A stretch of DNA of 64,000 nt from Ptiloglossa arizonensis (lineage: Eukaryota; Arthropoda; Insecta; Hymenoptera; Colletidae). How positions within the stretch are numbered: position 1 is the stretch's first letter; each line of letters opens with the position of its first letter. Of this stretch, positions 47,043-60,242 are shown in pieces. The position numbers and the translations under genes were made by a program. Location of the stretch: positions 744,001 through 808,000 of the forward strand of contig NW_027478459.1 in assembly GCF_051014685.1 (NCBI RefSeq), given 5' to 3'. Below the pieces are notes generated by a model. The model was not told where the DNA came from and did not search any database. It was given only the letters and a program-made list of their open reading frames with translations.

Positions 47043-50000
47043 AGTTTGAAGTTAAGGAATGGTTGAGAAACCATCAAAATTTTCGCAAGTCTGATACTCG
47101 AAACCAATAACTGGACTCGCCTAGGGGAAAGTAGACACACCATTATAATCGGACGAGTTTCACCTTTCAGATGCAACAGGAATTATTCGGAGTTCGTCAA
47201 TCCGTTCGCGAGATAAGGGAGTTTGAAATTAAGGAATGGTTGACAAACCATCCAAATTTTCACAAGTCTGATACTCGAAACCAATAACTACAATGGCCTA
47301 GGGTAAAAATACACATACCGTTGTAATCGGGAGAGTTTGTACTTTCAGATGCACGGAAATTTCTCGGATTCGTGAAACCGTTCGCGAAATATCGGAGTTT
47401 GGAGTTAAGAGATGGTTGAGAAACCATCAAAATTTTCGCAATTCTGATGCTAGAAACGAATAACTGGAATGGCCTAGGGGAAAAGTACACACACCATTGT
47501 AATCGGGCGAGTTTCTCCTTTCAGATGCCACAGGAATTTCTCGAGTTCGTCAATCCGTTCGCGAGATATGGGAGTTTGAAGTTAAGGAATGGTTGAGAAA
47601 CCATCAAAATTTTCGCAAGTCTGTTACTCGAAACCAATAACAGGAATGGCCTAAGGGAAAAGTACACACACCGTTGTAATCGGGCGCGTTTCTACTTTCA
47701 GATGCAGCAGGAATTTCTGGAGTTCGTCAATCCGTTCCCGAGATATGGGAGTTTGAAGTTAAGGAATGGTTGAGAAACCGTCAAAATTTTCGCAAGTCTG
47801 ATACTCGAAACCAATAACTGGAATGGTCTAGGGGAAAAGTACACACACCATTGTAATCGGACGTGTTTCTACTTTCAGAAGCAACAGGAATTTCTCGAGT
47901 TCGTCAATCTGTTCGCGAGATATGGGAGTTTGAAATTAAGGAATGATTGAGAAACCATCAAAATTTTCACAATTCTGATACTCGAAACCAATAACAGGAA
48001 TGGCCTAGGGAAAAGTACACACACCATTGTAATCTGGCGAGTATCTACTTTCAGATGCAACATGAATTTCTCGAGTTCGTCAATCCGTTCGCGAGGTATG
48101 GGAGTTTGAAGTTAAGAAATGGTTGAGAAACCATCAAAATTTTCGCAAGTCTGGTGCTAGAAACGAATTACTGGAATGGCCTAGGGGAAAAGTACACACA
48201 CCATTGTAATCGGGCGTGTTTCTGCTTTCAGATGCAACAGGAATTTCTCGAGTTCGTCAATCCGTTCGCGAGATATGGGAGTTTGAAGTAATGGAATGGT
48301 TGAGAAACCACAAAAATTTTCGCAAGTCTGATACTCGAAACCAATAACTGGAATCGCCTACGGGAAAAGTACACACACCATTGTAATCGGGCGAGTTTCT
48401 CCTTTCAGATGCAACAGGAATTTCTTGAGTTCGTCAATCCGTTCGCGAGATATGGGTGTTTGAAATTAAGGAATGGTTGAGAAACCATCAAAATTTTCGC
48501 AAGTCTGATACTCGAAACCAATAACTACTATGGCCCAGGGCAAAAATACACATACCGTTGTAATCGGGCGAGTTTCTGCTTTCAGATGCAACATGAATTT
48601 CTCGAGTTCGTCAATCCGTTCGCGAGATATGGGAGTTTGAAGTTAAGGAATGGTTGAGAAACCATCAAAATTTTCGCAAGTCTGATACTCGAAACCAATA
48701 ACAGGAATGGCCTAGGGGAAAAGTACACACACCAGTGTAATCGGGCGAGTTTCTACTTTCAGATGCAACAGGAACTTCTCGAGTTCGTCAATCTGTTCGC
48801 GAGATATGGGAGTTTGAAGTTAAGGAATGGTTGAGAAACCATCAAAATTTTCGCAAGTCTGACACTCGAAACCAATAACTACTATGGACCAGCGCAAAAA
48901 TACACACACCGTTGTAATCGGGCGAGTTTCACCTTTCAGATGCAACAGGAATTTCTCGAGTTCGTCATTCCGTTCGCGAGATATGGGAGTTTGAAGTTAA
49001 GGAGTGGTTGAGAGACCATCAAAATTTTCGCAAGTCTGATACTCGAAACCAATAACTACTATGGACCAGCGCAAAAATACACACACCGTTGTAATCGGGC
49101 GAGTTTCACCTTTCAGATGCAACAGGAATTTCTCGAGTTCGTCAATCCGTTCGCGAGATATGGGAGTTTGAAATTAAGGAGTGGTTGAGAGACCATCAAA
49201 ATCTTCACAAGTCTGATACTCGAAACCAATAACAGGAATGGCCTAGGGGAAAAGTACACACACCATTGTAATCTGGCGAGTTTCTACTTTCATATGCAAC
49301 AGGAATTTCTCGAGTTCGTCAATCCGTTCGCGAGGTATAGGAGTTTGAAGTTAAGAAATGGTTGAGAAACCATCAAAATTTTCGCAAGTCTGATGCCAGA
49401 AACGAATTACTGGAATGGCCTAGGGGAAAAGTACACACACCATTGTAATCGGGCGAGTTTCTGCTTTCAGATGTAACAGGAATTTCTCGAGCTCGTCAAT
49501 CCGTTCGCGAGATATGGGAGTTTGAAGTTAAGGAGTGGATGAGAAACCATCAAAATTTTCACAAGTTTAATACTCGAAACCAATAACTACAATGCCCTAG
49601 GGTAAAAATACACATACCGTTGTAATCGGGAGAGTTTGTACATTCAGATGCACGGAAATTTTTCGGATTCGTCAAACCGTTCGCGAAATATCGGAGTTTG
49701 AAGTTAAGGTATGGTTGACAAACCATCAAAATTTTCGCAAGTCTGATACTCGAAACCAATAACTACTATGGACCAGCACAAAAATACACACACCGTTGTA
49801 ATCGGGCGAGTTTCACCTTTCAGATGCAACAGGAATTTCTCGAGTTCGTCAATCCGTTCGCGAGATATGGGAGTTTGAAGTTAAGGAGTGGATGAGAAAC
49901 CATCAAAATTTTCACAAGTGTAATACTCGAAACCAATAACTACAATGGCCTAGGGCAAAAATACACATACCGTTGTAATCGGGACAGTTTACACTTTCAG

Positions 50001-50620
50001 ATGCACGGAAATTTTTCGGATTCGTCAAACCGTTCGCGATGTATCGGAGTTTGGAGTTAAGGGATGGTTGAGAAACCATCAAAATTTTCGCAATTCTGAT
50101 GCTAGAAACGAATAACTGGAATGGCCTAGGGGAAAAGTACACACACCATTGTAATCGGGCGGGTTTCTACTTTCAGATGCAACAGGAACTTCTCGAGTTC
50201 GTCAATCTGTTCGCGAGATATGGGAGTTTGAAGTTAAGGAATGGTTGAGAAACCGTCAAAATTTTCGCAAGTCTGATACTCGAAACCAATAACTGGAATG
50301 GTCTAGGGGAAAAGTACACACACCATTGTAATCGGACGTGTTTCTACTTTCAGAAGCAACAGGAATTTCTCGAGTTCGTCAATCTGTTCGCGAGATATGG
50401 GAGTTTGAAATTAAGGAATGATTGAGAAACCATCAAAATTTTCACAATTCTGATACTCGAAACCAATAACAGGAATGGCCTAGGGAAAAGTACACACACC
50501 ACTGTAATCTGGCGAGTATCTACTTTCAGATGCAACATGAATTTCTCGAGTTCGTCAATCCGTTCGCGAGGTATGGGAGTTTGAAGTTAAGAAATGGTTG
50601 AGAAACCATCAAAATTTTCG

Positions 50621-52566
50621 CAAGTCTGGTGCTAGAAACGAATTACTGGAATGGCCTAGGGGAAAAGTACACACACCATTGTAATCGGGCGTGTTTCTGC
50701 TTTCAGATGCAACAGGAATTTCTCGAGTTCGTCAATCCGTTCGCGAGATATGGGCGTTTGAAGTAATGGAATGGTTGAGAAACCACCAAAATTTTCGCAA
50801 GTCTGATACTCGAAACCAATAACTGGAATCGCCTACGGGAAAAGTACACACACCATTGTAATCGGGCGAGTTTCTCCTTTCAGATGCAACAGGAATTTCT
50901 TGAGTTCCTCAATCCGTTCGCGAGATATGGGTGTTTGAAATTAAGGAATGGTTGAGAAACCATCAAAATTTTCGCAAGTCTGATACTCGAAACCAATAAC
51001 TACTATGGCCCAGGGCAAAAATACACATACCATTGTAATCGGGCGAGTTTCTACTTTCAGATGCAACAGGAATTTCTCGAGTTCGTCAATCCGTTCGCGA
51101 GATATGGGAGTTTGAAGTTAAGGAGTGGATGAGAAACCATCAAAATTTTCACAAGTGTAATACTCGAAACCAATAACTACAATGCCCTAGGGTAAAAATA
51201 CACATACCGTTGTAATCGGGAGAGTTTGTACTTTCAGATGCACGGAAATTTTTCGGATTCGTCAAACCGTTTGCGATATATCGGAGTTTGGAGTTAAGAG
51301 ATGGTTGAGAAACCATCAAAATTTTCGCAATTCTGATGCTACAAACGAATAACTGGAATGGCCTAGGGGAAAAGTACTCACACCATTGTAATCGGGCGGG
51401 TTTCTACTTTCAGATGCAACAGGAACTTCTCGAGTTCGTCAATCTGTTCGCGAGATATGGGAGTTTGAAGTTAAGGAATGGTTGAGAAACCATCAAAATT
51501 TTCGCAAGTCTGATACTCGAAACCAATAACTACTATGGACCAGCGCAAAAATGCACACACCGTTGTAATCGGGCGAGTTTCACCTTTCAGATGCAACAGG
51601 AATTTCTCGAGTTCGTCAATCCGTTCGCGAGATATGGGAGTTTGAAATTAAGGAGTGGTTGAGAGACCATCAAAATTTTCACAAGTCTGATACTCGAAAC
51701 CGATAACAGGAATGGCCTAGGGGAAAAGTACACACACCATTGTAATCTGGCGAGTTTCTGCTTTCAGATGCAACAGGAATTTCTCGAGCTCGTCAATCCG
51801 TTCGCGAGATATGGGAGTTTGAAGTTAAGGAATGGTTGAGAAACCGTCAAAATTTTCGCAAGTCTGATACTCGAAACCAATAACTGGAATGGTCTAGGGG
51901 AAAAGGACACACACCATTGTAATCGGACGTGTTTCTACTTTCAGAAGCAACAGGAATTTCTCGAGTTCGTCAATCCGTTCGCGATATATCGGAGTTTGGA
52001 GTTAAGAGATGGTTGAGAAACCATTAAAATTTTCGCAATTCTGATGCTAGAAACGAATAACTGGAATGGCATACAGGAAAAATACACACACCATTGTAAT
52101 CGGGCGGGTTTCTACTTTCAGATGCAACAGGAACTTCTCGAGTTCGTCAATCTGTTCGCGAGATATGGGTGTTTGAAGTTAAGGAGTGGTTGAGAAACCA
52201 TCAAAATTTTCGCAAGTCTGATACTCGAAACCAATAACTACTATGGACCAGCGCAAAAATACACACACCGTTGAAATCGGGCGAGTTTCACCTTTCAGAT
52301 GCAACAGGAATTTCTCGAGTTCGTCAATCCGTTCGCGAGATATGGGAGTTTGAAATTAAGGAGTGGTTGAGAGACCATCAAAATTTTCACAAGTCTGATA
52401 CTCGAAACCAATAACAGGAATGGCCTAGGGGAAAACTACACACACCATTGTAATCTGGCGAGTTTCTACTTTCATATGCAACAGGAATTTCTCGAGTTCG
52501 TCAATCCGTTCGCGAGGTATGGGAGTTTGAAGTTAAGAAATGGTTGAGAAACCATCAAAATTTTCG
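50621..52566 (+). repeat. Eleven-monomer tandem duplication in E copy 2, first unit
   Basis: CAAGTCTGGTGCTAG recurs at 52,567, 1,946 bp later (11 x 177 - 1). The unit includes the 9 monomers duplicated in copy 1 plus two more, so the duplication had different end points in the two block copies. Confidence 0.88.
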
Positions 52567-54512
52567 CAAGTCTGGTGCTAGAAACGAATTACTGGAATGG
52601 CCTAGGGGAAAAGTACACACACCATTGTAATCGGGCGTGTTTCTGCTTTCAGATGCAACAGGAATTTCTCGAGTTCGTCAATCCGTTCGCGAGATATGGG
52701 CGTTTGAAGTAATGGAATGGTTGAGAAACCACCAAAATTTTCGCAAGTCTGATACTCGAAACCAATAACTGGAATCGCCTACGGGAAAAGTACACACACC
52801 ATTGTAATCGGGCGAGTTTCTCCTTTCAGATGCAACAGGAATTTCTTGAGTTCCTCAATCCGTTCGCGAGATATGGGTGTTTGAAATTAAGGAATGGTTG
52901 AGAAACCATCAAAATTTTCGCAAGTCTGATACTCGAAACCAATAACTACTATGGCCCAGGGCAAAAATACACATACCATTGTAATCGGGCGAGTTTCTAC
53001 TTTCAGATGCAACAGGAATTTCTCGAGTTCGTCAATCCGTTCGCGAGATATGGGAGTTTGAAGTTAAGGAGTGGATGAGAAACCATCAAAATTTTCACAA
53101 GTGTAATACTCGAAACCAATAACTACAATGCCCTAGGGTAAAAATACACATACCGTTGTAATCGGGAGAGTTTGTACTTTCAGATGCACGGAAATTTTTC
53201 GGATTCGTCAAACCGTTTGCGATATATCGGAGTTTGGAGTTAAGAGATGGTTGAGAAACCATCAAAATTTTCGCAATTCTGATGCTACAAACGAATAACT
53301 GGAATGGCCTAGGGGAAAAGTACTCACACCATTGTAATCGGGCGGGTTTCTACTTTCAGATGCAACAGGAACTTCTCGAGTTCGTCAATCTGTTCGCGAG
53401 ATATGGGAGTTTGAAGTTAAGGAATGGTTGAGAAACCATCAAAATTTTCGCAAGTCTGATACTCGAAACCAATAACTACTATGGACCAGCGCAAAAATGC
53501 ACACACCGTTGTAATCGGGCGAGTTTCACCTTTCAGATGCAACAGGAATTTCTCGAGTTCGTCAATCCGTTCGCGAGATATGGGAGTTTGAAATTAAGGA
53601 GTGGTTGAGAGACCATCAAAATTTTCACAAGTCTGATACTCGAAACCGATAACAGGAATGGCCTAGGGGAAAAGTACACACACCATTGTAATCTGGCGAG
53701 TTTCTGCTTTCAGATGCAACAGGAATTTCTCGAGCTCGTCAATCCGTTCGCGAGATATGGGAGTTTGAAGTTAAGGAATGGTTGAGAAACCGTCAAAATT
53801 TTCGCAAGTCTGATACTCGAAACCAATAACTGGAATGGTCTAGGGGAAAAGGACACACACCATTGTAATCGGACGTGTTTCTACTTTCAGAAGCAACAGG
53901 AATTTCTCGAGTTCGTCAATCCGTTCGCGATATATCGGAGTTTGGAGTTAAGAGATGGTTGAGAAACCATTAAAATTTTCGCAATTCTGATGCTAGAAAC
54001 GAATAACTGGAATGGCATACAGGAAAAATACACACACCATTGTAATCGGGCGGGTTTCTACTTTCAGATGCAACAGGAACTTCTCGAGTTCGTCAATCTG
54101 TTCGCGAGATATGGGTGTTTGAAGTTAAGGAGTGGTTGAGAAACCATCAAAATTTTCGCAAGTCTGATACTCGAAACCAATAACTACTATGGACCAGCGC
54201 AAAAATACACACACCGTTGAAATCGGGCGAGTTTCACCTTTCAGATGCAACAGGAATTTCTCGAGTTCGTCAATCCGTTCGCGAGATATGGGAGTTTGAA
54301 ATTAAGGAGTGGTTGAGAGACCATCAAAATTTTCACAAGTCTGATACTCGAAACCAATAACAGGAATGGCCTAGGGGAAAACTACACACACCATTGTAAT
54401 CTGGCGAGTTTCTACTTTCATATGCAACAGGAATTTCTCGAGTTCGTCAATCCGTTCGCGAGGTATGGGAGTTTGAAGTTAAGAAATGGTTGAGAAACCA
54501 TCAAAATTTTCG
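52567..54512 (+). repeat. Eleven-monomer tandem duplication in E copy 2, second unit
   Basis: Second unit. At its end CAAGTCTGAAGCTAG appears, the form found at the equivalent place in copy 1, so the original order resumes here. Confidence 0.88.
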
Positions 54513-57411
54513 CAAGTCTGAAGCTAGAAACGAATTACTGGAATGGCCTAGGGGAAAAGTACACACACCATTGTAATCGGGCGAGTTTCTGCTTTCAGAT
54601 GTAACAGGAATTTCTCGAGCTCGTCAATCCGTTCGCGAGATATGGGAGTTTGAAGTTAAGGAGTGGATGAGAAACCATCAAAATTTTCACAAGTGTAATA
54701 CTCGAAACCAATAACTACAATGGCCTAGGGCAAAAATACACATACCGTTGTAATCGGGAGAGTTTGTACTTTCAGATGCACGGAAATTTTTCGGATTCGT
54801 CAAACCGTTCGCGATATATCGGAGTTTGGAGTTAAGAGATGGTTGAGAAACCGTCAAAATTTTCGCAATTCTGATGCGAGAAACGAATAACTGGAATGGC
54901 CTACGGGAAAAATACACACACCATTGTAATCGGGCGAGTTTCTACTTTCACATGCAACAGGAATTTCTCGAGTTCGTCAATCGGATCGCGAGATATGGGA
55001 GTTTGAAGTTGTGGAATGGTTGAGAAACCATCAAAATTTTCGCAAGTCTGATACTCGAAACAAATAACTACAATGGCCTAGGGCAAAAATACACTTACCG
55101 TTGTAATCGGGAGAGTTTGTACTATCAGATGCACGGAAATTTTTCGGATTCGGCAAACCGTTCGCGATGTATCGGAGTTTGGAGTTAAGGGATGGTTGAG
55201 AAACCATCAAAATTTTCGCAATTCTGATGCTAGAAACGAATAACTGGAATGGCATAGGGGAAAAGTACACACACCATTGTAATCGGGCGGGTTTCTACTT
55301 TCAGATGCAACAGGAACTTCTCGAGTTCGTCAATCTGTTCGCGAGATATGGGAGTTTGAAGTTAAGCAATGGTTGAGAAACCATCAAAATTTTCGCAAGT
55401 CTGATACTCGAAACCAATAACTGGAATGGTCTAGGGGAAAAGTACACACACCATTGTAATCGGACGTGTTTCTACTTTCAGAAGCAACAGGAATTTCTCG
55501 AGTTCGTCAATCTGTTCGCGAGATATGGGAGTTTGAAGTTAAAGAATGATTGAGAAACCATCAAAATTTTCACAATTCTGATACTCGAAACCAATAACTG
55601 GAATGGTCTAGGGGAAAAGTACACACACCATTGTAATCGGACGTGTTTCTACTTTCAGAAGCAACAGGAATTTCTCGAGTTCGTCAATCCGTTCGCGAGA
55701 TATGGGAGTTTGAAGTTAAGGAGTGGATGAGAAACCATCAAAATTTTCACAAGTGTAATACTCGAAACCAATAACTACAATGCCCTAGGGTAAAAATACA
55801 CATACCGTTGTAATCGGGAGAGTTTGTACTTTCAGATGCACGGAAATTTTTCGGATTCGTCAAACCGTTCGCGATATATCGGAGTTTGGAGTTAAGAGAT
55901 GGTGGAGAAACCATCAAAATTTTCGCAATTCTGATGCGACAAACGAATAACTGGAATGGCCTAGGGGAAAAGTACTCACACCATTGTAATCGGGCGGGTT
56001 TCTACTTTCAGATGCAACAGGAACTTCTCGATTTCGTCAATCTGTTCGCGAGATATGGGAGTTTGAAGTTAAGGAATGGTTGAGAAACCATCAAAATTTT
56101 CGCAAGTCTGATACTCGAAACCAATAACTACTATGGACCAGCGCAAAAATACACACACCGTTGTAATCGGGCGAGTTTCACCTTTCAGATGCAACAGGAA
56201 TTTCTCGAGTTCGTCAATCCGTTCGCGAGATATGGGAGTTTGAAATTAAGGAGTGGTTGAGAGACCATCAAAATTTTCACAAGTCTGATACTCGAAACCA
56301 ATAACAGGAATGGCCTAGGGGAAAAGTACACATACCATTGTAATCTGGCGAGTTTCTGCTTTCAGATGCAACAGGAATTTCTCGAGCTCGTCAATCCGTT
56401 CGCGAGATATGGGAGTTTGAAGTTATGGAATGGTTGAGAAACCGTCAAAATTTTCGCAAGTCTGATACTCGAAACCAATAACTGGAATGGCCTAGGGGAA
56501 AAGTACACACACCATTGTAATCGGACGTGTTTCTACTTTCAGATGCACGGAAATTTTTCGGATTCGTCAAACCGTTCGCGAAATATCGGAGTTTGGAGTT
56601 AAGAGATGGTTGAGAAACCGTCAAAATTTTCGCAATTCTGATGCGAGAAACGAATAACTGGAATGGCCTACGGGAAAAATACACACACCATTGTAATCGG
56701 GCGAGTTTCTACTTTCACATGCAACAGGAATTTCTCGAGTTCGTCAATCGGATCGCGAGATATGGGAGTTTGAAGTTGTGGAATGGTTGAGAAACCATCA
56801 AAATTTTCGCAATTCTGATACTCGAAACCAATAACTACAATGGCCTAGGGCAAAAATACACTTACCGTTGTAATCGGGAGAGTTTGTACTTTCAGATGCA
56901 CGGAAATTTTTCGGATTCGTCAAACCGTTCGCGATGTATCGGAGTTTGGAGTTAAGGGATGGTTGAGAAACCATCAAAATTTTCGCAATTCTGATGCTAG
57001 AAACGAATTACTGGAATGGCCTAGGGGAAAAGTACACACACCATTGTAATCGGGCGAGTTTCTGCTTTCATATGCAACAGGAATTTCTCGAGTTCGTCAA
57101 TCCGTTCGCGAGGTATGGGAGTTTGAAGTTAAGAAATGGTTGAGAAACCATCAAAACTTTCGCAAGTCTGATACTCGAAGCCAATAACAACTATGGACAA
57201 GCGCAAAAATACACACACCGTTGTAATCGGGCGAGTTTCACCTTTCAGGTGCAACAGGAATTTCTCGAGTTCGTCAATCCGTTCGCGAGATATGGGAGTT
57301 TGAAATTAAGGAATGATTGAGAAACCATCAAAATTTTCACAAGTCTGATACTCAAAACCAATAACAGGAATGGCCTAGGGAAAAGTACACACACCATTGT
57401 AATCCGGCGAG

Positions 57412-57493
57412 TTACTGGAATGGCCTAGGGGAAAAGTAGACACACCATTATAATCGGGCGAGTTTCACCTTTCGGATGCAATAGGAATGCGAA
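57412..57493 (+). repeat. 82-bp partial monomer, copy 3
   Basis: Same two joins, here with CCGGCGAG at the left edge and GGCCTAGGGG where the region E copies have GGACTAGGGG. Confidence 0.9.
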
Positions 57494-57690
57494 TTACTGG
57501 AATGGCCTAGGGGAAAAGTAGACACACCATTATAATCGGGCGAGTTTCACCTTTCGGACGCAATAGAAATTTCTCGAGTTCGTCAATCTGTTCGCGAGAT
57601 ATGGGAGTTTGAAATTAAGGAATGATTGAGAAACCATCAAAATTTTCACAAGTCTGATACTCGAAACCAATAACAGGAATGGCCTAGGGA

Positions 57691-57710
57691 AAAGTACACA
57701 CAACAGGAAT
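57691..57710 (+). repeat. Internal deletion junction in a monomer
   Basis: AAGTACACACA is joined directly to ACAGGAATTTCTCG. The normal stretch with CCATTGTAATC, GAGTTTCTAC and CAGATGCA is missing, a loss of roughly 40 bp. The shared ACA/CAACA bases at the join suggest a short-homology deletion. Seen only once. Confidence 0.85.
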
Positions 57711-58849
57711 TTCTCGAGCTCGTCAATCCGTTCGCGAGATATGGGAGTTTGAAGTTAAGGAATGGTTGAGAAACCGTCCAAATTTTCGCAAGTCTGATAC
57801 TCGAAACCAATAACTGGAATGGCCTAGGGGAAAAGTACACATACCATTGTAATCGGGCGAGTTTCTACTTTCAGATGCAACAGGAATTTCTCGAGTTCGT
57901 CAATCCGATCGCGAGATATGGGAGTTTGAAGTTAAGGAATGCTTGAGAAACCATCAAAATTTTCGCAAAACTGATACTCGAAACCCATAACTGGAATGGC
58001 CTAAGGGAAAAGTACACATACCTTTGTAATCGGGGGAGTTTCTACTTTCAGATGCAACAGGAACTTCTCGAGTTCGTCAATCTGTTCGCGAGATATGGGA
58101 GTTTGAAATTAAGGAACGGTTGAAAAACCATCAAAATTGTCGCAAGTCTGATATTAGAAACCAATAACTACAAAGGCTTAGGGGAAAAATACACATACCT
58201 TTGTAATCGGGGGAGTTTCTACTTTCAGATGCAACAGGAATTTCTCGAGTTCGTCAATCCGTTCGCGATATATGGGAGTTTGAAGTTAAGGAATGTTTGA
58301 GAAACCATCAAAATTTTCGCAAAACAGATTCTCGAACACAATAACTGAAATGGCCTAGGGGAAAAGTACACACACCATTGTAATGGGGCGAGTTTCTACT
58401 TTCAGATGCAACAGGAATTTCTCGAGTTCGTCAATCCGTTCGCGAGATATGGGAGTTTGAAGTTAAGGAATGGTTGAGAAACCATCAAAACTTTCGCAAT
58501 TCTGATGCTAGAAACGAATAACTGGAATGACCTAGGCAAAAAGTACACACACGATTGTAATCGGTCGACTTTCTACTTTCAGAAGCAACAGGAAATAATC
58601 GAATTCGTCAATCCGTTCGCGAGATATGGGAGTTTGAAGTTAAGGAATGCTTGAGAAACCATCAAAATTTTCGCTAGTCTGATACTCGAAACCAATAACT
58701 ACTATGGCCTAGGGCAACAATACACATACCGTTGTAATCGGACGAGTTTCTACTTTCAGATGCAACAGGAATTCCTCGAGTTCGTCAATCCGTTCGCGAG
58801 ATATGGGAGTTTGAAGTTAAGGAATGGTTGAGAAACCATCACAATTTTC

Positions 58850-59380
58850 GCAAGTCTGATACTCGAAGCCAATAACTACCATGGCCTAGGGCAAAAACGC
58901 ACATGCCTTTGTAATCGGTCGAGTTTCTACTTTCAGATGCAACAGGAAATAATCGAGTTCGTCAATCCGTTCGCGAGATATGGGAGTTTGAAGTTAAGGA
59001 ATGGTTGAGAAACCATCACAATTTTCGCAAGTCTGATACTCAAAGCCAATAACTACCATGGCCTAGGGGAAAAACGCACATGCCTTTGTAATCGGTCGAG
59101 TTTCTACTTTCAGATGCAACAGGAAATAATCGAGTTCGTCAATCCGTTCGCGAGATATGGGAGTTTGAAGTTAAGGAATGGTTGAGAAACCATCACAATT
59201 TTCGCAAGTCTGATACTCGAAGCCAATAACTACCATGGCCTAGGGGAAAAACGCACATGCCTTTGTAATCGGTCGAGTTTCTACTTTCAGATGCAACAGG
59301 AAATAATCGAGTTCGTCAATCCGTTCGCGAGATATGGGAGTTTGAAGTTAAGGAATGGTTGAGAAACCGTCAAAATTTTC
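58850..59380 (+). repeat. Three adjacent, nearly identical monomers
   Basis: Three consecutive 177-bp units, marked by ACTACCATGG at 58,875, 59,052 and 59,229, share ACGCACATGCC and AGGAAATAATCGAG. They differ by only a few bases (for example CTCAAAGCC against CTCGAAGCC). The same type recurs as two adjacent units at the window end (63,696 and 63,873). This looks like recent single-monomer amplification. Confidence 0.85.
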
Positions 59381-60160
59381 GCAAGTGTGATACTCGAAAC
59401 TATTAACTGGAATGGCCTAGGGGAAAAGTACACACACCATTGTAATGGGGCGAGTTTCTACATTCAGATGCAACAGGAATTCCTCGAGTTCGTCAATCCG
59501 TTCGCGAGATATGGGAGTTTGAAGTTAAGGAATGGTTGAGAAACCATCAAAACTTTCGCAATTCTGATGCTAGAAACGAATAACTGGAATGACCTAGGCA
59601 AAAAGTACACACACGATTGTAATCGGTCGACTTTCTACTTTCAGAAGCAACAGGAAATAATCGAATTCGTCAATCCGTTCGCGAGATATGGGAGTTTGGA
59701 GTTAAGAGATGGTTGAGAAACCATCAAAATTTTCGCAATTCTGATGCTAGAAACGAATAACTGGAATGGCCTAGGGGAAAAGAACACACACCATTGTAAT
59801 CGGGCGGGTTTCTACTTTCAGATGCAACAGGAATTCTCGAGTTCGTCAATCTGTTCCCGAGATATGGGAGTTTGAAGTTAAGGAATGGTTCAGAAACCAT
59901 CAAAATTTTCGCAAGTCTGATACTCGAAGCCAATAACAACTATGGACAAGCGCAAAAATACACACACCGTTGTAATCGGGCGAGTTTCACCTTTCAGATG
60001 CAACAGGAATTTCTCGAGTTCGTCAATCCGTTCGCGAGATATGGGAGTTTGAAATTAAGGAATGAATGAGAAACCATCAAAATTTTCACAAGTCTGATAC
60101 TCGAAACCAATAACAGGAATGGCCTAGGGAAAAGTACACACACCATTGTAATCCGGCGAG

Positions 60161-60242
60161 TTACTGGAATGGCCTAGGGGAAAAGTAGACACACCATTAT
60201 AATCGGGCGAGTTTCACCTTTCGGATGCAATAGGAATGCGAA
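60161..60242 (+). repeat. 82-bp partial monomer, copy 4
   Basis: Same structure, 2,749 bp downstream of copy 3 and embedded in the same surrounding repeat. Confidence 0.9.

Larger units (their letters stand above)
46629..49082 (+). repeat. 2,761-bp tandem duplication, second unit, running into E copy 2
   Basis: Matches the first unit until about 49,082 and then continues as the rest of region E copy 2. The recombination that made the large duplication therefore joined these two series. Confidence 0.82.
46857..57052 (+). repeat. Region E block, copy 2 (~10.2 kb)
   Basis: Second copy of 30,025-40,573. It lacks the four monomers at 32,189-32,895 and has an 11-monomer instead of a 9-monomer internal tandem duplication. 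It ends near 57,052, where TTTCTGCTTTCATATG replaces the copy 1 sequence. Scattered single-base differences (for example CCGATACTCG against CTGATACTCG near 34,148/50,273) show that it is not a simple assembly duplicate. Confidence 0.88.

Noticed and set aside
30025..57052. Assembly artefact producing the large duplication
   Set aside because: Not excluded, but unlikely: the copies differ by single bases, by four monomers at 32.2-32.9 kb, and by 9- against 11-monomer internal duplications. Long-read support would settle it.
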